Assembly: GCA_902769585.1 (NCBI GenBank)
Contig: CACXPT010000017.1
Coordinates: forward strand, 1-36,305
Reading direction: 5' to 3'
Source: an uncultured bacterium
GTDB lineage: Bacteria; Verrucomicrobiota; Kiritimatiellia; RFP12; UBA1067
DNA length: 36,305 nt
This document shows positions 30,613 to 36,305 of the stretch, piece after piece; position 1 is the stretch's first letter; every line of letters starts with the position of its first letter. The notes beneath the pieces were generated by a model that searched no databases, was not told the DNA's origin, and saw only the letters and a program-made list of their open reading frames with translations. Position numbers and translations under genes: made by a program.

Positions 30613-33600
30613 GCAGACGGACTGGTCCGAGGAGACCGGCCGGGCGCGGCTTGTCTTCCGCCGTCCAGCCCTTCATCCAGTTCATCCACGTGTAGATGCC
30701 CGTGCCGGAGTCCGGCTTGTCGTCCAGCACCCACTGCGGCACGCCATACTTGCTCTTCGGCTCCGCCGCGCCGCGCTTGCGCGCGATCGCGTCGCCCGAC
30801 CTTGCCCAGCGCCGAAGCCGGAAGCTCCACTCGATACGGCGCCTCCCACAGGCAGCCGAGGAACTGTCCGTCCACCCACACGTTCGCAAGTTCGCGCACA
30901 TCGCCAAGGTCCAGCTCGCACGGCTCATGCACGGACGAGAGGTCGATGCGCTTCTCGTACATCGCACGGCCCGAGAAGTATCTGAGCTTTTCGTCCTCCG
31001 ACGTGTTCCACCCCGTCAGCATCATGAACTGACGCGGCGCGTCTGGCGCGTTCTTGCCGGTAAAGAACGTCACCGCCCAGTACGTCGAGAGGTCCATGAG
31101 CCGCCGAGACGGCGGCTCTCCATACGGGAGGGTCGCGCTCCTGCGCGACCGCAATGGTTTTTCCCCTTCCTTCGGCTCGCCGAACGACACGAACATCGAC
31201 TCGTCTGGACGCAACGCGACCTTCGCCTTCACTCGCCCAGCCTCGTCCTCATACCACGGCAACGGCTCGATCTTTCCGCTCTTCGCATCCCACCGTTCGG
31301 GACGACCCTTGCCCGCAAATGACACCATCCCGTCGAATGCCGTCTTCTTTCCGTTCACGACGAAATAGAAATCACGCCCCTCGATCACGCGCCGCAGCGC
31401 CTTCAGCGCGCCGCCCGATTCGACGGGCGCACACACGCCGAACGCCCTAACCGCCGCAAGCGAATTGTCAGCCGCCTTAAGGTTCGCGTAGCGTCCGCAC
31501 CAGATGGAATCGACAAGTCCGCGCCATTCTGCCGGATCGTCCGAAAGCGTTGGCGTGTCCTGCGGCCGCAGGCCCGCCACGCGTGCGCCGGCATCCAGCA
31601 GAGACTTCACCTTGCGCAGCGTCGCGCATGTGAGGTACCGCTCCTCGCCCAGCCACAGCACCTCATACGGCAACCGCCCCGGCATCGCCACGCCACAACC
31701 ACCGGCGCGGTCGCAACAAGTTGCGACCCTCCCGAGAGGGTCGCGCTCCTGCGCGACCGCCAAAGCGGGAGGGTCGCGCTCCTGCGCAACCGCCAAAGCG
31801 GGAGGGTCGCGCTCCTGCGCGACCGTGATCAACCGCTGCAAATCCGCCACGCCGCATCGGTCGTAGTTGTAGCCTGCCTCCACGAGTTCGGACTGGTAAT
31901 CGTTCCTGTTGGGCGTGCCGTCGCCCGCAAGGATCAGCACGTCCGCCTTCGGCTCTCCGCTCTGGAGCAGGAACTGTCCGCGATGGACGTACTCGGCCCA
32001 CCACTTCCCCTCCGGCCACCAGGTGGTGTTCCGGTTGAACTGGGTACCGTGGCGACCGAGCGAGAAGCCGGGCTGCACGTTCATGAACGGCTGCTGCAGG
32101 TAGGAATGGTACACCAGCTGCGAGATGCCGTCGAGCCAGCCGCGGTCGCCGTTCACGCGCAGCTCGTGCGGCGTGATCTGCCAGCGGCCCTCCTTCGCCT
32201 CGGTGGTGAACGCCTCGGCCGCTATCTGCGTGCGGCCGTGCAGGTGGCCCGCGGACGAGGCGATGCGCGGCGAATCGTGCGGATCGCGTCCGAGCCAGAA
32301 CTCGCCGGTAGGGATGTCAGTCGACGCGAAGCAGCGCAGGTTGTCGAACGGACCACCGTAGCTCTCCGTCGCGGCCTTCACGCCCTCGCGATGGCACAGC
32401 TCGGCGAAGTAGTCGTAGTAGTTCTCCGCCATCAGGTCGGCCACTGTCCACTGCACGTCGAAGAGGAACTTCGCCGTCTCTCCCGCCGTGCCAACCGTGT
32501 AGCCTGCCATCGCGGGTAGCCACGGACGGATGTCGTAGCCGCGCCGACGCGCGAATTCCGCAGGGAACTCCTCGGTCCAGTTCTGCCCGCCGACCTCCCA
32601 CGAGTCGATGATCGCCACGGCGACGGTGCCCTTCCCGCCGGGCGCGTTGATCATCTTGTGCGGCATGTGCGGCCAGTGGGCGTCCAGCCCCTTCTTCGAG
32701 AGTTTGTCGCACTCCAGCCCGCACACGTTTCCCGGCGCGGGCGCGCACTTCTTGCCCGAGGTAGTGTAGCCCACGCGCAGGATGCGCCAGCAACGCCCTT
32801 GCGCGGGAGGGTCGCGCTTCAGCGCGACCGCATCCAACGTGCCGTCGTCTTGCAAATATTTCGTCAGGTCAAGGATCGCATCCCTGGCGATTCCCGGCGC
32901 GGCAGGGTCGCTGGGCGGACGATATCCAATCTCCACGGAAGCGCCGTTCTTGTCGTCGATATCGCTCACGAGCGGCAGGGATGTGAACTCAGCGGACGCG
33001 AGAGAGCGGCGGCAGAACCCCACCCACGGCGGCGGCTTGACTGGCGTCACCTTGATGCGGAAGAAGCGGCTGAGCGTACACTTCGCGAGCGGCAGCACCT
33101 TTGGCGTCAGCTGGCAGTTGTAAAGACGGTAGCCGCGTTTTGCGAGCGTCGTCCACGCCTTGCCGTCGACCGAGGCGGACACCTCCAAATCGAGGTAGAA
33201 CTGCGACTCGTTCCAGCATGTGACTAGCGATGTGGGCGCAATGGGACGCGCATACTCGAACGTGACCATTCCGCCCTTGTCTGTCGGCGCCGTCGGCAGC
33301 GCGAGCGACTTCTTGCCACACCGGAATGCCTCGAAGTCTGCCGTGAAATCGCCCGTCACCTTCTCCGGCACGGTGGGCTTCTCGATCGGAAATGCGTAGA
33401 CAGCGATGTCGCGGTAGAAGCCGTGCTGGGCGGCAGGCTGCGCGAGCTTCACGGGCTTGTCAAGGCTCTCCGCGTCCGTCGCCGCTGCCACGAGCACCTT
33501 CATCGAATCTTCGGGCTTGATCCACTTGCCGCCGGAGGACGACCAGCCGGGACAGTTGTGGAAACCAAGACGGATATTGTTTTTCTTCGCCTCGCGGATG

Positions 33601-33878
33601 GCCGTCTCCCAACGCTTCCACCACTCCTCGGAAAGAGGTTGCGTGCCGGGCGGCAGTTCCCGCTGGCCCGGCATGAACACGTGGGCCGTGCCCACGCCCA
33701 GCTCGCCCATCGCCTTCAGGTCGGCGGCGAGGCACTCGTCCGTGATGCCGGTGGTGGTCCAGTGATACCACGCCTGCAGCCGCGATTCCGGAGGCGGATT
33801 CGCAAACTGTTCGCGCACGCCCGCGCATGCGCCTGCGGCCGCGGCACACGCCGCTAGCCATATTGTCGTCTTTCGCAT
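30585..33878 (-). CDS. GH106-like alpha-L-rhamnosidase, secreted, frameshifted near the C-terminus
   Basis: 1097 residues as read. Signal peptide MRKTTIWLAACAAAAGACAG, then FANPPPESRLQAWYHWTTTGITDECLAADLKAMGELGVG, the GH106 opening, and HNCPGWSSSGG; the catalytic domain covers roughly 25-870. The C-terminal beta-sandwich (LDLGDVRELANVWVDGQFLGCLWEAPYRVELPASALG) is cut: after LGK the frame turns into Arg/Gly-rich nonsense to 30585, while another frame gives GDAIARKRGAAEPKSKYGVPQW and on to a TAG at 30596. The usual 'N-x-L-x-I-x-V-x-N-x-W-x-N-R-L' stretch is absent, so a small deletion at about 30800 is likelier than a point indel. The gene also holds seven palindromic coding elements. Activity is uncertain. 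Confidence 0.82.
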   Translation of the reverse strand: MRKTTIWLAACAAAAGACAGVREQFANPPPESRLQAWYHWTTTGITDECLAADLKAMGELGVGTAHVFMPGQRELPPGTQPLSEEWWKRWETAIREAKKNNIRLGFHNCPGWSSSGGKWIKPEDSMKVLVAAATDAESLDKPVKLAQPAAQHGFYRDIAVYAFPIEKPTVPEKVTGDFTADFEAFRCGKKSLALPTAPTDKGGMVTFEYARPIAPTSLVTCWNESQFYLDLEVSASVDGKAWTTLAKRGYRLYNCQLTPKVLPLAKCTLSRFFRIKVTPVKPPPWVGFCRRSLASAEFTSLPLVSDIDDKNGASVEIGYRPPSDPAAPGIARDAILDLTKYLQDDGTLDAVALKRDPPAQGRCWRILRVGYTTSGKKCAPAPGNVCGLECDKLSKKGLDAHWPHMPHKMINAPGGKGTVAVAIIDSWEVGGQNWTEEFPAEFARRRGYDIRPWLPAMAGYTVGTAGETAKFLFDVQWTVADLMAENYYDYFAELCHREGVKAATESYGGPFDNLRCFASTDIPTGEFWLGRDPHDSPRIASSAGHLHGRTQIAAEAFTTEAKEGRWQITPHELRVNGDRGWLDGISQLVYHSYLQQPFMNVQPGFSLGRHGTQFNRNTTWWPEGKWWAEYVHRGQFLLQSGEPKADVLILAGDGTPNRNDYQSELVEAGYNYDRCGVADLQRLITVAQERDPPALAVAQERDPPALAVAQERDPLGRVATCCDRAGGCGVAMPGRLPYEVLWLGEERYLTCATLRKVKSLLDAGARVAGLRPQDTPTLSDDPAEWRGLVDSIWCGRYANLKAADNSLAAVRAFGVCAPVESGGALKALRRVIEGRDFYFVVNGKKTAFDGMVSFAGKGRPERWDAKSGKIEPLPWYEDEAGRVKAKVALRPDESMFVSFGEPKEGEKPLRSRRSATLPYGEPPSRRLMDLSTYWAVTFFTGKNAPDAPRQFMMLTGWNTSEDEKLRYFSGRAMYEKRIDLSSVHEPCELDLGDVRELANVWVDGQFLGCLWEAPYRVELPASALGKVGRRDRAQARRGGAEEQVWRAAVGAGRQAGLRHGHLHVDELDEGLDGGRQAAPGRSPRTSPSAGQWKIEMI
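31098..31150 (+). repeat. Palindromic coding elements in the GH106 gene (two hairpins)
   Basis: GAGCCGCCG-AGA-CGGCGGCTC stem-loop at 31098-31118 and GGTCGCGC-TCCT-GCGCGACC at 31131-31150, both perfect. Translated as RSRRSATLPYGEPPSRR near residues 905-925, in a different frame relative to the element than the copies at 31739-31824. Confidence 0.8.
31709..31824 (+). repeat. Palindromic coding elements in tandem, GH106 gene
   Basis: GGTCGCAAC-AA-GTTGCGACC (31709-31728), then three GGTCGCGC-TCCT-GCGC(G/A)ACC hairpins starting at 31739, 31772 and 31805, exactly 33 bp apart. In frame they encode three copies of VAQERDPPALA (about residues 685-720). The middle copy has one stem mismatch. Confidence 0.88.
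32810..32829 (+). repeat. Palindromic coding element, GH106 gene (third site)
   Basis: GGTCGCGC-TTCA-GCGCGACC; stem perfect with the loop changed (TTCA instead of TCCT). Translated as AVALKRDPPAQ around residues 348-358, same frame as the tandem copies. Confidence 0.78.
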
Positions 33879-33884
33879 GGGGAC

Positions 33885-33893
33885 ATTATATCA
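33885..33893 (-). promoter_or_regulatory. Extended -10 promoter of the GH106 gene
   Basis: TGA-TATAAT with its last base 7 bp above the A of the ATG at 33878, so transcription would begin at the start codon itself. No clear -35 or ribosome site. Confidence 0.6.
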
Positions 33894-33952
33894 CAAGGCA
33901 TGGAGAGCAGCCGTCTCTGCGAGAACGAGTGCAGCCGCAATCTGGACACTGC

Positions 33953-33981
33953 TAGACACGCAGAACGGGGTCGTATATAAT
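33953..33981 (+). promoter_or_regulatory. Promoter of the Asp-box gene
   Basis: -35 TAGACA (33953-33958), 17-bp spacer, -10 TATAAT (33976-33981). Predicted start at 33988, the A of the ATG: leaderless transcript. Confidence 0.65.
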
Positions 33982-33987
33982 GTGCGC

Positions 33988-36219
33988 ATGAACATTCGCA
34001 AAATCGTGTCACTTGCCGCCTTCGCGACACTGGCGGCATTTCCTTCTACTGCGATGGCGAACCCTCTGCCGGAGCGAGTCAAGGGCTTGGCAGCTGAGAA
34101 CATCCCCTGGCGAAGCGTGGGGCCAGGCGGCGGCGGCTGGATACAGTCGATCCTCTGGAGCCGGCACGCGAAGGACCGTCTCTTCGTGGGATGCGACGTG
34201 GGCGGGTTCTACGTCTCCGAGGACGCGGGACGCCACTACGAGATGCGCAACCGCGGCCTCAAGCACATGTACGTCGAGACGATCGCCGAACACCCGTCCA
34301 ACCCCGACATCCTCTTCCTCGGCACGCTCGGCGGCATCTACAAAACGACAGACCGCGGCCAGACCTGGCAGGAGAAGCGCAGCGGCCTCCCGCCCATCTC
34401 GGACAGTCAACATACCGTCCAGATCTCGAAGTTCGTATTCGCCTCCGGCAATCCCAACACGCTCTACGCCGCCGTAGGACAACCCCGCACGCGGAAAGGC
34501 GCACGCGGCGAGATCTGGCGTTCGGACGACTGCGGCGAAACGTGGCGCATGGTGGTGAAGAGCGGCCTCGCCAAGGACGTCGACATCTATGACCTCGCCG
34601 TTGCCGCCGACGATGCGAAACGCATGTTGGCGGCAACAAACAAAGGCCTCTTCCGCAGTGACGACGCCGGCGAGACATGGACGCCGTCCAACGACGGCCT
34701 GCCATCCCATTTGCGCACGCGCCACCTCGCCTGGAGCCCGTCGGATCCGAAGATAGTCTACGTGACGCTCATGCAAATCGGCGGGGAGAAAACCTGGTCG
34801 GCCGGCGTCTATCGCAGCGACGACGGCGGCCGCACGTGGCAGGCGCGCAACAACGGATTGAAGCAAGTCGCCGGCAAGCCGGGCAGCGGCAACAACCTCT
34901 GCACCTGGACGGACTGCATCGCCGTCGATCCGCGTAATCCTGACGTCGTCTGGACCGGCGGCGCCACCTGGTGGTGCACGGGCGTCTACAAGACGACCGA
35001 CGGCGGACAGAACTGGAAACGCGCCTTCCCCGACGAATGGCCCGGCTGGCTCAAGTTCTGGGGGCCGACCGTCATGTGCCTGTCGCTCTCGCCGATTGAC
35101 CCGTCGCGCCTCGCGTTCGGGACGTCAGGCATGGTCTACACCACTGAGGACGGCGCCGTCACCTGGGCGCAGCGCTATTCGGAGGAACGGACCGACGGCA
35201 AGATCGTCGGCACGGGCCTTGAGGTGACCTGCCTCCATTCCGTCACGCCTTCGCGGCACCGGCGCGGGAAGTTCTACCTCGGCTACTACGACATTGGCCT
35301 CTTGACAACGGATGACAACGGCCGCACGCTCACTCGTTCGATGTCAGGCGTGCCCGGCAAGTTCTCCAACTCGTGTTTCTGCGTGGCCGAGGCGCCCGAC
35401 GACCCGATGACGGTCTGGGCCGGATTTGGTTCGTGGGGCGGCGGCGGTTCGGGCTGTGTGGCGAAAAGCACGGACGGTGGAAAGACGTGGTCGCCCTGTA
35501 CCAACGCAGCGAGCGGGTGGATCGACACGCAGGTGCGCGACCTGACCGTACTTGGAAGTAAGCCGAACTACCACCTTCTCTATGCGAGCCCGAAGGGTCT
35601 GATCGAGAGCGTGGACGGCGGCGCCACTTGGGCGTGCGTTGACCCGGCGGAGTTTCCGGAAGCGCCGCGCGTGCGGGTGCTCGCGCACGGCGGCGGACGC
35701 CTCTACGCAGGCGTAGCAGGCGCGAAAGACGGGAGGGGCGCAATTTATTGCGCCCGTGATTCCGGTCGCGCAGGAGCGCGACCCTCCCAAGTGTGGCGGC
35801 GGCTCACGCCGGCATCGTTGTCGATTGGACAGATCAAGGATGTGGCAGTGGAGGGCGACCGCATACTTGTCACGGCGCGCAACGAGTACCGGGATCGCAC
35901 GTTCCGCGCAGGCGGCGCATGGCTGAGCACGGACGCGGGCGCGACGTGGCGCAAGGTGTTCTCGGACAAGTTCTGCGATGCGGCGCTGATTTCAGGCGGC
36001 GAACTGTTCGTGTCGCTCACGGACCACCCGTACCACGACCATTGCGTGGGCGGCGGCGTGATCCATTCACGCGACGACGGCGCCACGTGGACGCATCTGG
36101 ACGGCCCAGGCCTCCAGAACTGGAATGTCTCCGCGCTCGCCATCGACCCGTTCGACCGCAAGTCGCTCTGGGTCGGTACGGGCGGCAACTCCGTCTTCGT
36201 CGGCCACCTCAACAGGTGA
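33988..36219 (+). CDS. Secreted Asp-box (BNR/VPS10-like) repeat protein
   Basis: 743 residues from ATG 33988 (MNIRKIVSLAAFATLAAFPSTAMA signal peptide). About twelve Asp-box motifs (S/T-x-D-x-G-x-T-W) are spread along the chain, for example YKTTDRGQTW, WRSDDCGETW, FRSDDAGETW, YRSDDGGRTW, AKSTDGGKTW, ESVDGGATW, LSTDAGATW, HSRDDGATW, which predict one or two beta-propellers like GH74 or sortilin/VPS10. Exo-sialidases have fewer boxes and an R-I-P motif, which I do not see, so 'sialidase' is not supported. Residues about 583-598 come from palindromic coding elements. It is divergent from the GH106 gene and likely acts on or binds extracellular glycans. Transcript appears leaderless. Confidence 0.85.
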   Translation: MNIRKIVSLAAFATLAAFPSTAMANPLPERVKGLAAENIPWRSVGPGGGGWIQSILWSRHAKDRLFVGCDVGGFYVSEDAGRHYEMRNRGLKHMYVETIAEHPSNPDILFLGTLGGIYKTTDRGQTWQEKRSGLPPISDSQHTVQISKFVFASGNPNTLYAAVGQPRTRKGARGEIWRSDDCGETWRMVVKSGLAKDVDIYDLAVAADDAKRMLAATNKGLFRSDDAGETWTPSNDGLPSHLRTRHLAWSPSDPKIVYVTLMQIGGEKTWSAGVYRSDDGGRTWQARNNGLKQVAGKPGSGNNLCTWTDCIAVDPRNPDVVWTGGATWWCTGVYKTTDGGQNWKRAFPDEWPGWLKFWGPTVMCLSLSPIDPSRLAFGTSGMVYTTEDGAVTWAQRYSEERTDGKIVGTGLEVTCLHSVTPSRHRRGKFYLGYYDIGLLTTDDNGRTLTRSMSGVPGKFSNSCFCVAEAPDDPMTVWAGFGSWGGGGSGCVAKSTDGGKTWSPCTNAASGWIDTQVRDLTVLGSKPNYHLLYASPKGLIESVDGGATWACVDPAEFPEAPRVRVLAHGGGRLYAGVAGAKDGRGAIYCARDSGRAGARPSQVWRRLTPASLSIGQIKDVAVEGDRILVTARNEYRDRTFRAGGAWLSTDAGATWRKVFSDKFCDAALISGGELFVSLTDHPYHDHCVGGGVIHSRDDGATWTHLDGPGLQNWNVSALAIDPFDRKSLWVGTGGNSVFVGHLNR
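35736..35783 (+). repeat. Palindromic coding elements in the Asp-box gene (two hairpins)
   Basis: GGGCGCAA-TTTA-TTGCGCCC (35736-35755) then GGTCGCGC-AGGA-GCGCGACC (35764-35783). In frame they encode GRGAIYCARDSGRAGARPSQ, sitting between two Asp-box blades. Reading frame relative to the element differs from both frames used in the GH106 gene. Confidence 0.85.
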
Positions 36220-36305
36220 AGTCGGTCACGCCCACGATGCGCATCGACTCGTCTTCCGCCGAGAGCGTGTAGAGCTTGAAGGCGAATCCGCCCGGAACGA
36301 CCTTC
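36209..36305 (-). CDS. C-terminal end of an unidentified protein (5' part outside window)
   Basis: The minus strand is open from the window edge to a TGA at 36209-36211. It would encode a tail reading KVVPGGFAFKLYTLSAEDESMRIVGVTDFTC. Codon use is GC-rich in third positions as in the neighbours. It overlaps the end of the Asp-box gene by 11 bp in a convergent arrangement. Too short to assign; it could be another secreted hydrolase or a hypothetical protein. Confidence 0.55.
   Translation of the reverse strand, partial: KVVPGGFAFKLYTLSAEDESMRIVGVTDFTC

Noticed and set aside
33988..36219. Calling the Asp-box protein a sialidase because of the neighbouring NAL-like gene
   Set aside because: About twelve Asp boxes and no R-I-P motif; architecture fits GH74/VPS10-type propellers better.

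Overview
The window is about 36 kb of GC-rich bacterial DNA. Gene content suggests the PVC superphylum, most likely a Kiritimatiellota/Verrucomicrobiota relative, perhaps from a gut or metagenome assembly. The reasons are the ThuA + Tat-exported Gfo/Idh pair, the GH16/GH106/Asp-box hydrolase genes, a pilMNOPQ-type pilus locus of PVC style, and many short intergenic repeats. The taxonomic call is inference; no rRNA or tRNA gene was seen.

Layout. 1-2741 (+): end of a GH16 glycosidase, a frameshifted ThuA protein and a Gfo/Idh oxidoreductase. 2749-3945 (-): thiE and a secreted 21-residue-repeat protein. 4049-9523 (-): pilM, pilN, pilO, a pilP-like gene and a pilQ secretin, overlapping or tightly packed. 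9558-11545 (-): a PH-like membrane protein and an AAA/DUF4143 ATPase. 11691-14098 (-): pilin pilA and a downstream membrane GT-C-like protein overlapping it by one base. 14545-15903 (+): a HipA-like kinase with its own winged helix. 16022-20445 (-): PilR-like sigma-54 activator, pilC, pilB. 20593-24691 (+): TPR-MshEN protein, two prepilins, a PilX-like protein and a tail-anchored small protein. 24748-26967: an HU-domain/coiled-coil/zinc-ribbon protein (-) diverging from a PAS protein (+). 26976-29520 (-): trpF-trpB-trpA. 29633-36219: N-acetylneuraminate-lyase-like gene, frameshifted GH106 gene, Asp-box repeat protein. 36209-36305 (-): the end of one more gene.

How it works together. Most of the window is a type IV pilus (or T4P-like secretion) system split into several operons. 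I find six -24/-12 sigma-54 promoter motifs with exact GG-N10-GC spacing. They stand before pilM, pilA, pilB, the TPR/pseudopilin operon, the HU-like gene and the PAS gene. The sigma-54 activator gene lies among them and has its own sigma-70-type promoter. This ties the HU-coiled-coil-zinc-ribbon protein and the PAS protein, neither a known pilus part, to the pilus regulon.

The second theme is repeats. Two loci carry a 35-bp core flanked by inverted arrays of a heptamer (TTAGTGC). Related octamer arrays (CTTTTAAC type) occur at three other places, and at array edges the repeat supplies or touches the stop codon of the neighbouring gene. A family of 20-bp palindromes (GGTCGCGC-N4-GCGCGACC) sits in frame inside coding sequences (thiE, the GH106 gene, the Asp-box gene), in all three reading frames of one orientation and at least once in the other. 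This resembles Rickettsia palindromic elements in behaviour.
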